Source: Lacinutrix himadriensis
Lineage (GTDB): Bacteria > Bacteroidota > Bacteroidia > Flavobacteriales > Flavobacteriaceae
DNA length: 64,000 nt
Direction of reading: 5' to 3'
NCBI RefSeq assembly: GCF_001418105.1
Contig: NZ_LIQI01000027.1
Coordinates: forward strand, 248,001-312,000
The stretch's first letter is position 1. Every line of letters starts with the position of its first letter. The position numbers and the translations under genes were made by a program. Below, in pieces: positions 42,416 to 51,122 of this stretch. The notes beneath the pieces were generated by a model. That model saw only the letters and a program-made list of their open reading frames with translations. It was not told the origin of the DNA and searched no databases.

Positions 42416-43133
42416 GTATTAAAGACATGTTTACACTTTCGGCTACTTCGTCTTCATTTACAAGCACACCACGCTGTAGGTTGGCTGTAAATCCGTCTAA
42501 ATCTGCATAGGCTTTTAGTCGGTGTTTTCCAGAAATATGATATTGTAGATTCGTTTTAGGAATCCCAACATTATACGACCATTTGGGATGAAATTTTCGG
42601 TAATAACTAATAAAAGGTAGTGGATATGGAAAACCACGATTTCCAGAATAGGACGCGCCAATAATAAGTCGCCACGGTTTCTTAACGGCTTCGCTTTCTT
42701 TTTTATTCTTTATAAATACCACGACTCCGGAAAGTATCACATCTTCAAAAGACAAACTGGTTGCCGATAAATTGGTGCTAAATCCAGGAGATAATCTCGC
42801 TCCTAAACGCCAATCGTTCTTTAATGGCGTGGTGTAGCCAATATTAATATCCAACGACTGAAAATCGCTCAGTTGTTCTTTATCATAAGGAAAAGCATCG
42901 CCATCCATTCGCAAATTGAAATTGCTGTAATCTAATCCTAAAAACAAATACTCTTTTTCTTTTTTAAGTTTTATAGGCACATTAAATAAAGCTCTGGCGC
43001 GAGTGTATTCTATATTCGAATTTCCTGCTGGAAGTATCGTGTAATCTATTTTAGCTAAATCACCCAATTGCGAAAAACTATAGTTTGTAATACTTATAGC
43101 AATTACAAAACACAGACATTTTACCTTTTTCAT
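42243..43133 (-). CDS. Outer-membrane beta-barrel protein (DUF6268-like)
   Basis: A 296-residue protein with signal peptide ('KVKCLCFVIAISITNYSFSQ') and barrel strands throughout, ending 'NSLYLRTGLRFKL'. The pattern ('GLDYSNFNLRMDG', 'LDINIGYTTPLKNDWRLGARLSPGFS') fits the DUF6268 family of OM barrels. Its last 173 bases occur again, truncated, at 41430-41602. It follows the antiporter gene on the same strand with 18 bases between. Function unknown. Confidence 0.75.
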   Translation of the reverse strand: MKKVKCLCFVIAISITNYSFSQLGDLAKIDYTILPAGNSNIEYTRARALFNVPIKLKKEKEYLFLGLDYSNFNLRMDGDAFPYDKEQLSDFQSLDINIGYTTPLKNDWRLGARLSPGFSTNLSATSLSFEDVILSGVVVFIKNKKESEAVKKPWRLIIGASYSGNRGFPYPLPFISYYRKFHPKWSYNVGIPKTNLQYHISGKHRLKAYADLDGFTANLQRGVLVNEDEVAESVNMSLILSGLQYEYHFTKHIQFYARTSYILSNSVNLRDKNRDDIIDLDNSNSLYLRTGLRFKL

Positions 43134-43151
43134 TTTTTTTGAATCTGTTGT

Positions 43152-44393
43152 TTATTTAAATAATTTCTTTACAAAACGACCAATACTTAATCCTTGTACA
43201 ATAATAGAAAACAAAACGATAATGTAAGTGATATGCAGTATTAAATCTCCCGAAAATTCGGGACTTAAACTTAAAGCCAATGCTATAGAAATACCGCCAC
43301 GTAGTCCTCCCCAAGTTAGAATGGCTATAGTTTTTATTGGTTTTTTTTCTTCGTGTTTTAATAAAGAATAGGGCAGAAGTACAGAAATGAATCGTGCTAG
43401 TAGCACTATTAAAATAGTTAGCATACCTAATAAAACATAACTGGTATTGAAATCTAATAAGTGAATAGCAAGCCCAATAAGTACAAATAAAATACCATTA
43501 AATACATCATCTAAAATCTCCCAAAAGGCACTAATTGCTTTTTGTACTGGATTTTTATCTTCATTAACATGGATTTTATTTCCTATAAATAATCCTGCAA
43601 CTACCATTGCTAATGGTGCCGACACGTGTAACATAAGTGCACCTGCAGTTCCTCCCATAACCGTAGCAAGGGTAATCATTACAGCTAATTGCGGATTTTC
43701 TTTTAAAGATTGAATACATTTTAAACCCAGAAAACCAATGAGTAATCCGTAAAGTATGCCACCAACGGCTTCTTCTAGAAATAGCATGCCAATTTCTGTT
43801 CCTATTTCGGCTGTACTATGTGCTCCTGTTGCTGTAGTTATTAATAAGATTCCAGAAAAAACAACTACACCAATACCATCATTAAATAAGGATTCTCCTT
43901 CTATTTTTATGCCTAAACTTTCTGCAATATTTGCTTCCTTTAAAATAGACATCACCGCAATGGGATCGGTAGGTGAGATTAAAGCACCAAACAAGAGCGC
44001 GTGTAGAAAAGGTAATTCTAAACCAAATAATGCTGCGCCAAAATAGAATAAAGCACCCACTAAAAATGTGGAGATAAGAACGCCTAAGGTTGCAAATAGA
44101 AAAATGGATTTTTTTTCTTTGTTAAGTGTAGCAAGGTTGACATGTAATGCTCCTGCAAATAGTAAAAAGCTTAATATACCATCTAGTAATAGTGTTTTAA
44201 AATCGGCGTTCACTATAATGTCACAAAAGAATTTGTAAAATTCTGGAAATACATCTTCACTTAACATTAATGGAATAATTAAAAGTAAACTTAAAATCAT
44301 TAACCCGATAGTAGTTGGTAATTTTAACCACTTATAATTAATGAAGTTAAAAAGTGCTGCGATGGTAAATATAATACTGAACGATTCGAACAT
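43152..44393 (-). CDS. CPA1-type cation:proton antiporter (NhaP-like)
   Basis: A 413-residue inner-membrane antiporter starting at the ATG ending at 44393 (the frame is open 17 codons further but would overlap the channel gene). About 12 hydrophobic segments are present. CPA1 marks are '[15 protein letters not shown]' (the TDP unwound helix) and '[10 protein letters not shown]' (the ND ion site). It exchanges Na+ or K+ for protons. Its neighbour is a K+ channel gene, one base away, suggesting a shared role in ion balance. Confidence 0.88.
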   Translation of the reverse strand: MFESFSIIFTIAALFNFINYKWLKLPTTIGLMILSLLLIIPLMLSEDVFPEFYKFFCDIIVNADFKTLLLDGILSFLLFAGALHVNLATLNKEKKSIFLFATLGVLISTFLVGALFYFGAALFGLELPFLHALLFGALISPTDPIAVMSILKEANIAESLGIKIEGESLFNDGIGVVVFSGILLITTATGAHSTAEIGTEIGMLFLEEAVGGILYGLLIGFLGLKCIQSLKENPQLAVMITLATVMGGTAGALMLHVSAPLAMVVAGLFIGNKIHVNEDKNPVQKAISAFWEILDDVFNGILFVLIGLAIHLLDFNTSYVLLGMLTILIVLLARFISVLLPYSLLKHEEKKPIKTIAILTWGGLRGGISIALALSLSPEFSGDLILHITYIIVLFSIIVQGLSIGRFVKKLFK

Positions 44394-44394
44394 T

Positions 44395-45060
44395 TTATTT
44401 TGATTTTGTATTAATGTATTTCCCAACAAAAACACCGATAACAATAGCGAGATAAAATTGTCCGATGATATTCATAACCAGCGTAAGGGATTGTGCTGGT
44501 GCTGTAAGTGGTGTTATGTCGCCATAACCAACAGTGGTGATACTTATAAAACTGAAATAATAAAAACTAAAACCTGAAAACCCTTTAACTAGTTGAAAGG
44601 AATTGGGATCTAAAAAATGAATCGACTCAAAAAGGATGCCTCCAATAATTCCTAAGTAAAGAAAGCCTAGTAAAGGACCTAATATAAACTGCAGATTTAT
44701 ATCCTTTATTTTTAATAATTGCCGGATAAGTATCACGCTGAAACAAGTAAATAATAAAAAGGAAAACGCCAATCTACAAATGAAAATCGGATTAGAATCT
44801 GCATTAGATAGTTCTAACCAAATAGCCATTAAGGTTAGAAAACCGATAACATAAGTCGTTAATTTTGCTAATTTCGTAGATGCGAGTAACGCGCTACTTA
44901 GAATTACCAATGTATAATTTATTACTACAACATAACTCGCACTAAGATGGCTAAGCGCTATATGTAATGGTGTCAATAAAAAATTGAAAGCTGCCAATAG
45001 TGCAATCAAATACTTGTATTGCGTGACTTTATTCCAATTCATTATTGCTGGTAACTCCAT
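44395..45060 (-). CDS. Potassium channel family protein
   Basis: A 221-residue membrane protein with a C-terminal two-helix ion-channel module carrying the filter 'TVGYGDITP'. About four extra hydrophobic segments precede it. No cytosolic RCK/TrkA domain follows, so gating is not nucleotide controlled in the usual way. A second Met seven codons in ('MNWNKV') is an equally good start. It is transcribed with the antiporter gene and follows the protease gene. Confidence 0.85.
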   Translation of the reverse strand: MELPAIMNWNKVTQYKYLIALLAAFNFLLTPLHIALSHLSASYVVVINYTLVILSSALLASTKLAKLTTYVIGFLTLMAIWLELSNADSNPIFICRLAFSFLLFTCFSVILIRQLLKIKDINLQFILGPLLGFLYLGIIGGILFESIHFLDPNSFQLVKGFSGFSFYYFSFISITTVGYGDITPLTAPAQSLTLVMNIIGQFYLAIVIGVFVGKYINTKSK

Positions 45061-45065
45061 GTATC

Positions 45066-46079
45066 TTAAAAATTAGCTGTAAGCGTTACTACTTTTCCTT
45101 TTCTCAAAACTTCAATAAGGACTTGATCACCAACCTGGAGCGCTTCTATTTGTGTTTTTATATTACCTAAATCGTGAGGCGCATTGCAACTTAAGCCTTG
45201 AATGCTTAAAATGATATCTCCTCCTAACCATAAGTTCTGACCTAATATTTCCGCTTGAAAAACACCGGGCTGTAATCCGATTTTATCTGCAAATGAATTA
45301 GGCGTTACGCGTTGAATTAGTACGCCAGATTTTTGTGGGGTATTAAAAACTCCTGCTAATCCTTCGTTTAAAAAAACACCGTCAAATCCTGTCCAAAAAC
45401 TATTAACGTCGAATAAAATATTTTTAGCAGTATCGATATCTACCGCGAATCCAAGTCCTTCAAACCCGCCACTATTAGTTAGTATAAAGCTAACAATCCC
45501 GATAACTTCCCCTTTTAGATTAAACATTGGTCCTCCAGAGTTTCCTTGATTTATAGAAGCATCTGTCTGTATAAATCCTGCCATCGCTCCATTAGAAATC
45601 GTGTTTTTCTCCATCTTACGACTTATATGGCCAACCGATAAGGAGTGTTCCAAACCACGAGGTGCTCCGATAATAAGTATCTGCTCTCCAATTTTTGAAT
45701 TCCCAGAATGTCCTAATGTTGCTGGTTTTAGGTTTGGTGGGACTATTCGTAATTTAACAAGTGCAACATCTGCTGCAGTAGAACTTGCTATTACATCTGC
45801 AGGAAAAGAAGTGCCGTTTAGAAGTTTTACAGAAATTTCATTTGCAGATTCCACCACATGTGAAGCGGTAAGAATTAAGCCTTCTTTGTTAATTATAACA
45901 CCAGACCCTAAACCACCAGAACTTGTTATTTTCTGGTCTTTTACTTTATATTCTACGACTTCTATGGTCACAACGGAAGCATCGAGTTGTTCAAAGAGTG
46001 CGGATAAATCTTGCGCTGGAAGACTTGTAGTAACACACAATAACAATAAATAACTAATACCTTTTATTCTATTCTTCAT
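45066..46079 (-). CDS. HtrA/DegP-like serine protease with PDZ domain
   Basis: A 337-residue S1C protease from the ATG at 46079 ('MKNRIKGISYLLLLC', signal peptide to 'LPAQ'). The catalytic triad is visible as His in 'LTASHVV', Asp in 'AADVALVKL' and Ser in 'NQGNSGGPMF'. One PDZ domain follows ('GVLIQRVTPNSFADKIGLQPG'). It acts in the periplasm on misfolded proteins. An earlier in-frame ATG five codons upstream would spoil the signal peptide. Operon with channel and antiporter genes is likely (five-base gap). Confidence 0.9.
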   Translation of the reverse strand: MKNRIKGISYLLLLCVTTSLPAQDLSALFEQLDASVVTIEVVEYKVKDQKITSSGGLGSGVIINKEGLILTASHVVESANEISVKLLNGTSFPADVIASSTAADVALVKLRIVPPNLKPATLGHSGNSKIGEQILIIGAPRGLEHSLSVGHISRKMEKNTISNGAMAGFIQTDASINQGNSGGPMFNLKGEVIGIVSFILTNSGGFEGLGFAVDIDTAKNILFDVNSFWTGFDGVFLNEGLAGVFNTPQKSGVLIQRVTPNSFADKIGLQPGVFQAEILGQNLWLGGDIILSIQGLSCNAPHDLGNIKTQIEALQVGDQVLIEVLRKGKVVTLTANF

Positions 46080-46225
46080 AATTCTTAAATGCATGCTATA
46101 CAGTGCTACAAACTTTGTAACTATATTCTTTTGTTATAAACTTACTACTAATGAATACAAGAGGGGAATGGAAGAAAAATGTACTTCTATCTTTCCCTTG
46201 TATTTTCTATGAAACTAAAACCGAA

Positions 46226-46615
46226 TTACGCATTCATTTTAGCCCAAGCAGTATCTGCTAAGTCTCTTAATTCCTCTGGTTTTTTAACCCATTGACGTTT
46301 TGCATCAATAATTCCGAAAAGCTTACGAGTAAAAAAATATAATTTACCATCTCTTACTTCCCAACTTTTTGGATTTGGATTGAGTGCTTTATCTTCAGAC
46401 ATCGCAATGGCGCAAAATCCACCATATTGCGGTACGTAAGATTCAGGTGATCCTTCAAATTTTTCTTTATCTTTTAGTGAAGCAAATAAGTACTTTCCGC
46501 CATTATAATTTGAATTGTAAGCTTCATTTCCTTTTTTAGGGCTTCCGTTAAAGAATGATACAACGTCAAATCCTTGTGCAGCTATTCCGTTTTCTAAATT
46601 TTGATTCATTTTCAT
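46226..46615 (-). CDS. YHS-domain protein of redox cluster
   Basis: A 129-residue protein built around a YHS-like domain: 'GFDVVSFFNGSPKKGNEAYN', 'GGKYLFASLKDKEKFEGSPE' and 'VPQYGGFCAIAMSEDKALNPNP'. YHS domains bind metals or small ligands and occur with copper and redox proteins; the single Cys lies in 'GGFCAIAM'. The remaining tail is 'KRQWVKKPEELRDLADTAWAK'. It lacks a signal peptide. The gene follows the Rieske-TPP gene by six bases and ends the minus-strand cluster. Confidence 0.8.
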   Translation of the reverse strand: MKMNQNLENGIAAQGFDVVSFFNGSPKKGNEAYNSNYNGGKYLFASLKDKEKFEGSPESYVPQYGGFCAIAMSEDKALNPNPKSWEVRDGKLYFFTRKLFGIIDAKRQWVKKPEELRDLADTAWAKMNA

Positions 46616-46621
46616 GTTTAT

Positions 46622-48571
46622 TTATATTAATGTTGCGTCTGTTATTATTTCTAATAATGCTGGACCTTTATGATCTCTTAGCTTTTCTAAAGCCGGTATT
46701 AATTCTTCATTTTTTGTAACTCTTATTCCTAAAGCGCCACAGTTTTCGGCATATTTGGCAAAATTAGCATTGTGTAAAGATGTTTTCCAAACGTCTAGTT
46801 CTGCTGCTTTTTGTTCTTTCGAGATTTTTCCAATTTCGGAGTTGTTTAGCAATACATGCTTGATGTTCATATTGTATTTCACTAATGTCATCATTTCTCC
46901 TAAATATTGTCCGAAACCACCATCACCAGAAACCGACCAAATTGGTCTTTCTTTTCCTTGTGCTGCCCAAGCTCCCATTGCTGCTGGCAATGAAAAGCCT
47001 ATAGATCCTAAATAACCAGACATTAAAACCGATTGATTTTTAGGTTCAAAATAGCGTCCGAAAGAGTAGGTGTTATTTCCAACATCTACAGCAATTACGG
47101 CATTGTCTGGTACCACTTTATTCATCGCTTCAAAAACAGCAATAGAACTAAGTCCGACTTCGCTTTCGTCTTTTAATCGACTTGCTTTTTCTTCTTTCCA
47201 AATAGACCAACGACTTGCAATTTCTTTACGTCTGTCGACCGTATTTAGTTTACCTTTCGTTTGTTCTTCAATTAATGCTAAAGTTTCCGAAATTTCTCCC
47301 CAAAGTGCAGCATCTACTTTATGAAATTTGCTTAAAGCTGTAGGATCATAATCTACTTGAATAATTGGCTTTTTTGGTGTGATACCGGTATGATTAGAAA
47401 AGGATGCACCAAATACGAGTAACAAATCACTTTCATTCATAAACCACGATGCGATTGGCGTTCCACTTCGTCCTAAAACACCACAACCTAAATCGTGATG
47501 GTCTGAAATTTGCCCTTTTGCCTTAAACGTAGTAATTACTGGGCAGTTTAATTTTTCAGCAAATGCAATAATTGCTTTCATATGAAAACGTGCACCATGC
47601 CCAACAATAATAGCAGGCATTTTAGAATTTGCTAACATGTCTACTGCTTTTGCAACCATTTGTCTTGGTGGCGAAATATTCATTGGTGTTATTCTGCCTT
47701 CTGGTGTTTGCGCTTCTTCGACTTTTGGTTTAGGCATAAAAGCAACTTCATCTGGAAAAGTGATATGGGAAACATCTCTGTTTAATAAAGCACTTTTTAT
47801 TGCTAAACTCATTAATTCGCTATGTTTTGAGTTTTGCTGCACACTATGATTAAAGTTTGCTACCGTTTGAAAAGCACCAACTAAATCTACTTCTTGAAAA
47901 GCACCTGTACCAAGTACTTGCGTATTTACTTGACCCGATAATACTAACATTGGTGCGCGGTCTACTTTTGCATCCCACATTCCTGTGAACATATTGGTAG
48001 AACCAGGACCTGCAATACCAAAACAAACTGCTGGTTTACCCATTAGTTTCCCATAGGCGGAAGCTGCAAAAGCTGCCGCACCTTCGTGGCGAATACCAAA
48101 AAACTGAAACTTACCTTGTTGCTCTAATCGCATCATAGCATCAGCAACCGCTAGGTTAGAATGGCCTACCATTCCAAAACCAGTATCTACTCCCCAATTT
48201 ACCATGGTTTGCATCATCACATCCGAAATAGTATCTTGATGTTTCTCTTCTTCTTGAATACCAACAAAAATTTCATCACCTTCTTGTTTTACTTCGAAGG
48301 TTTTTACGCCATCATCAAATCCACCAGGAGGTAAGCCGGAACAAGGGTCAAAATCCCATCCATGCCAAGGACAACGTAACAAGCCGTTTTCAATAGAACC
48401 TTCTCCTAATGGTCCACCTTGATGCGGGCATTTATTATCTAATGCAGAAAACTTACCGTCATAATGTGTTAAGCAAATACCTTGATGCCCTGCAGTTACC
48501 GTTTGTACACGACCTTCGGGAAGTGTCTTTTTGTCTTTTAGTACGCTATACCATTTTGTTGTTTTCTCCAT
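46622..48571 (-). CDS. Rieske-TPP enzyme fusion (pyruvate-oxidase/acetolactate-synthase-like)
   Basis: A 649-residue fusion. Residues 1-108 are a Rieske [2Fe-2S] domain with Cys48-x-His50 ('CPHQGG') and Cys67-x2-His70 ('CPWHGW'). Residues ~112-649 are a full thiamine-diphosphate enzyme of the pyruvate oxidase/acetolactate synthase class: the catalytic Glu163 ('RHEGAAAFAA'), middle domain ('AIIVGHGARFHMKAI'), and the TPP/Mg site 'SGDGGFGQY...LLNNSEIGKI'. The Rieske centre could take electrons from the TPP-bound intermediate or donate them. The substrate is unknown; a 2-oxo acid is likely. Fusion of these two domains is rare and its chemistry is open. Confidence 0.85.
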   Translation of the reverse strand: MEKTTKWYSVLKDKKTLPEGRVQTVTAGHQGICLTHYDGKFSALDNKCPHQGGPLGEGSIENGLLRCPWHGWDFDPCSGLPPGGFDDGVKTFEVKQEGDEIFVGIQEEEKHQDTISDVMMQTMVNWGVDTGFGMVGHSNLAVADAMMRLEQQGKFQFFGIRHEGAAAFAASAYGKLMGKPAVCFGIAGPGSTNMFTGMWDAKVDRAPMLVLSGQVNTQVLGTGAFQEVDLVGAFQTVANFNHSVQQNSKHSELMSLAIKSALLNRDVSHITFPDEVAFMPKPKVEEAQTPEGRITPMNISPPRQMVAKAVDMLANSKMPAIIVGHGARFHMKAIIAFAEKLNCPVITTFKAKGQISDHHDLGCGVLGRSGTPIASWFMNESDLLLVFGASFSNHTGITPKKPIIQVDYDPTALSKFHKVDAALWGEISETLALIEEQTKGKLNTVDRRKEIASRWSIWKEEKASRLKDESEVGLSSIAVFEAMNKVVPDNAVIAVDVGNNTYSFGRYFEPKNQSVLMSGYLGSIGFSLPAAMGAWAAQGKERPIWSVSGDGGFGQYLGEMMTLVKYNMNIKHVLLNNSEIGKISKEQKAAELDVWKTSLHNANFAKYAENCGALGIRVTKNEELIPALEKLRDHKGPALLEIITDATLI

Positions 48572-48578
48572 AATATGT

Positions 48579-48956
48579 TCAGATTTTATCTTGCTTGTTT
48601 TTAAATTGATTTTGACGAATGCTTACTGCTCTAAACGAAAATAGGACCAAAGAAAAAAGTCCGATAATTGCAAAAACAATTGCCAAAACGCTGATGTATA
48701 AGGATGCTTTATCTATTGCATATAAACCGTTACATACCGCGGAAACTAATAATAGTGCTACCGCAACATAGAAAAATACCATGGCCATATTAAGCAATTT
48801 CAATTGTTTTAATTTTCTGGCTATAATTGCTTTCTCTTTAGAATTTTCAATCATTGCGCTTATCTCATTACTTAAGGTTACCATTAGGTTGGAAGTAGAA
48901 AGAATAAGCAAGCCCAAACCAGGCACAATGGTGATTGGTAAATACCAGTTTTCCAT
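48579..48956 (-). CDS. DUF2721 family membrane protein
   Basis: A 125-residue protein with three hydrophobic segments (about 5-24, 58-80, 87-108) and the DUF2721-type start 'ITIVPGLGLLILSTSNLMVTLSNEI'. Between the first two segments is a basic helix that likely lies in the cytosol. Unknown function; it is placed between the Rieske-TPP fusion and the Grx-Grx-TrxR gene with short gaps on both sides, so it belongs to that transcript. Confidence 0.7.
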   Translation of the reverse strand: MENWYLPITIVPGLGLLILSTSNLMVTLSNEISAMIENSKEKAIIARKLKQLKLLNMAMVFFYVAVALLLVSAVCNGLYAIDKASLYISVLAIVFAIIGLFSLVLFSFRAVSIRQNQFKNKQDKI

Positions 48957-48960
48957 ATTT

Positions 48961-50367
48961 CTATTTTAAATGATTTCGTACGGCATAACTTGCTAATACG
49001 CCTTCACCAGTAGCAGCAGCCACTTGTGCAATAGCACCTTCTCTGCAATCACCAGCAGCAAAAACACCAGGTATATTGGTTTCTCCTAAAGCGGTTGTAG
49101 TAATAAAACCGTTTTTGTTTAAATCAATAAGACCTTTTACGCTCGTTGTATTCGGAATTAATCCGATAAAAATAAACGCACCATCTGCGGTAAATTCTTC
49201 CGTTTCTCCAGTGGTTTTATCTTTTACTTCCAAACCTTTAAAATTGCCTTTTTCATCTTTTGTAAATCCTAAAGATTCTTTGTTCAGATGGGTTTCGATG
49301 TTTTTTATAGAAGGTAGTTTTTCGATATAAGTTTCCGAAGCAGAAAATGTTGCGCCACGATTTATAAGGATTACTTTTTTACAAAATCCTGCGAGAAAGA
49401 TGCCTTCTTCCAAAGCGCTATTTCCGCCACCAATAACAAGAATTTCTTTATCTCTATAAAAAGCACCATCACAGGTTGCACAAAAATGAATTCCGGCACC
49501 GATTAAATCCTCTTCATTGGCAATCCCTAATTTTCTATAGGTAGAACCTAAAGCCAATACTACAGATTTACTCTGGTAAGCGCCCATATTAGAATCGATA
49601 TCAAATAGGTTTCCGTTTTTAGCAATGCTTTTCACTTCTACGCCAGTTTCAATAGTTGCGCCGTATACTTTTGCTTGTTCGGACATGCGTTGCATTAATT
49701 TCGGACCAGAAATCTCTGTAAAGCCAGGATAGTTTTCAATCTTTTGGGTTAAAAAGGCATTTCCGCCAATATTCTTCTTTTCTAAAATTAAAGAACTAAA
49801 ACGATCGCGTTGAATATAAATAGAAGCCGTTAATCCTGCAGCACCAGCACCAACAATAATACTATCGTAGACCTTTTTCTCGGATTCTTTACCAATGTTT
49901 AAAACGGCTTTTAAAATAGAATTATCCGGATTGGTATAACTTTTATCACCAATAAATAGGGTAGGGATAATACGTTTTCCATTATTAATTTCTTCTACTT
50001 TTTGCGCAGCCCAATCGTACTTATCAACTTCTATATATTGAAAATTAATATGGTTGTCTTGTAAATATCCTTTTGCACGTTGGCAATCCGGACACCAATC
50101 GGCACCATATAAAATAACACGTCCTTCGTCATTAATACCTAATACATTTGCCAAAACACTATTGTCTGGATTGGTATATGGTTTTTCGTTAATTAGAATG
50201 GTTGGTATAATGCGTTTTCCGTTATTGATACCTTCTACACGAGCGGTTGCATCTTTGTCTAAATCGACATCGATAAAGTTAAAATCGACATTATTTTCTT
50301 TTAAATATGCTTTTGCTCTTTGGCAATCTGGACACCAATCGGCACCATATAAATCTATTGTATTCAT
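48961..50367 (-). CDS. Glutaredoxin-glutaredoxin-thioredoxin reductase fusion
   Basis: A 468-residue flavoprotein with two tandem glutaredoxin-like domains (1-78 and 81-158), each with site 'GADWCPDCQRAK' (Cys12/15 and Cys92/95), then a thioredoxin-reductase module (165-468) with FAD loop 'IVGAGAAGLT' (172-180), redox pair 'CATC' (Cys296/299), NADPH loop 'VIGGGNSALEEG' and 'VFAAGDCRE'. NADPH electrons would pass via FAD and CATC to the CPDC sites. CPDC domains are mycoredoxin-like, and may resolve mixed disulfides without glutathione. The 80-residue unit is a recent internal duplication at DNA level. The terminal partner may be another protein of this cluster. Confidence 0.9.
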   Translation of the reverse strand: MNTIDLYGADWCPDCQRAKAYLKENNVDFNFIDVDLDKDATARVEGINNGKRIIPTILINEKPYTNPDNSVLANVLGINDEGRVILYGADWCPDCQRAKGYLQDNHINFQYIEVDKYDWAAQKVEEINNGKRIIPTLFIGDKSYTNPDNSILKAVLNIGKESEKKVYDSIIVGAGAAGLTASIYIQRDRFSSLILEKKNIGGNAFLTQKIENYPGFTEISGPKLMQRMSEQAKVYGATIETGVEVKSIAKNGNLFDIDSNMGAYQSKSVVLALGSTYRKLGIANEEDLIGAGIHFCATCDGAFYRDKEILVIGGGNSALEEGIFLAGFCKKVILINRGATFSASETYIEKLPSIKNIETHLNKESLGFTKDEKGNFKGLEVKDKTTGETEEFTADGAFIFIGLIPNTTSVKGLIDLNKNGFITTTALGETNIPGVFAAGDCREGAIAQVAAATGEGVLASYAVRNHLK

Positions 50368-50372
50368 TTTCT

Positions 50373-51116
50373 TTATTTTGTTTTTAGTTGTTGGATTGCT
50401 GCTTCAAAAAAAGCAACACCTTCTGGCACTGTTAGGCTATCTGCCTTAAGAATTGCACCTGTAAATCCATTAGATTTCCATGCTCCAGATGCTAGTTTTG
50501 GGAAGGAATCAGTGTCTATTTTATTACCATTTTGGTATCCAGAGATATATAAATAATGTGTATTGGAAACATTATCTGGTATTGCCAAACCTAATCCTAT
50601 GGTTATGTCTGAATTGGGTAGCGGACTATAAATACCGGTATCAAAATGATGTGGCCAGATTCTAATGGAAGCATTTAGGTTAAGTTTTGTATCTATCTCT
50701 TGCAGAACACATTGTGCTAAAACACGAAGTTGCATTAACGCTTTTAGTTTTGCTGCATCTTCTAATTGAAAGGTGAATGTATCGTCTATGTTATATGGTA
50801 AATCATAATGAAATGTATACTGATATTTCTTATCTAAAAAAGCTTTCGAAGTATCGCTAAGCCATTGTAAAACTTCGGCGTGTGTTACGCCATCTAAAAG
50901 GAAAGTGATGCTTTCTTTTTCCGATTTCCATACTAACGCAAATTTTTCATAATCCAAGCAAAGTACATCGCCATCGTCGGAAAGTGCATGCGTAGAAAGG
51001 CACCCGTTTTCGGTGTTAAATCCTAAATTGGTATGGCTGTCGTCTGCTTTTTTTTCTAAAAAGCTAATTCCAGCTGCAGCCAAATATTGCGCTGCTAAAT
51101 GCATTTGTTTTTCCAT
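50373..51116 (-). CDS. Conserved-looking protein of unknown function in redox cluster
   Basis: A 247-residue soluble protein without signal or membrane segments. It starts 'MEKQMHLAAQYLAAAGISFLEK' and includes 'DDGDVLCLDYEKFALVWKSE' and a striking 'IRIWPHHFDTGIYSPLPNSDI' segment with two adjacent His, typical of a conserved site. No named family is recognised with confidence. It lies between the Grx-Grx-TrxR gene and the glutamate-synthase-like gene, each a few bases away, so a shared role is likely. Confidence 0.65.
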   Translation of the reverse strand: MEKQMHLAAQYLAAAGISFLEKKADDSHTNLGFNTENGCLSTHALSDDGDVLCLDYEKFALVWKSEKESITFLLDGVTHAEVLQWLSDTSKAFLDKKYQYTFHYDLPYNIDDTFTFQLEDAAKLKALMQLRVLAQCVLQEIDTKLNLNASIRIWPHHFDTGIYSPLPNSDITIGLGLAIPDNVSNTHYLYISGYQNGNKIDTDSFPKLASGAWKSNGFTGAILKADSLTVPEGVAFFEAAIQQLKTK

Positions 51117-51122
51117 GGTATC

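Noticed and set aside
46149-46207. Imperfect hairpin after the YHS gene as a terminator
   Set aside because: Outer arms ATACAAG/CTTGTAT pair, but the inside is poor and there is no T-run on the minus strand, so I did not list it.
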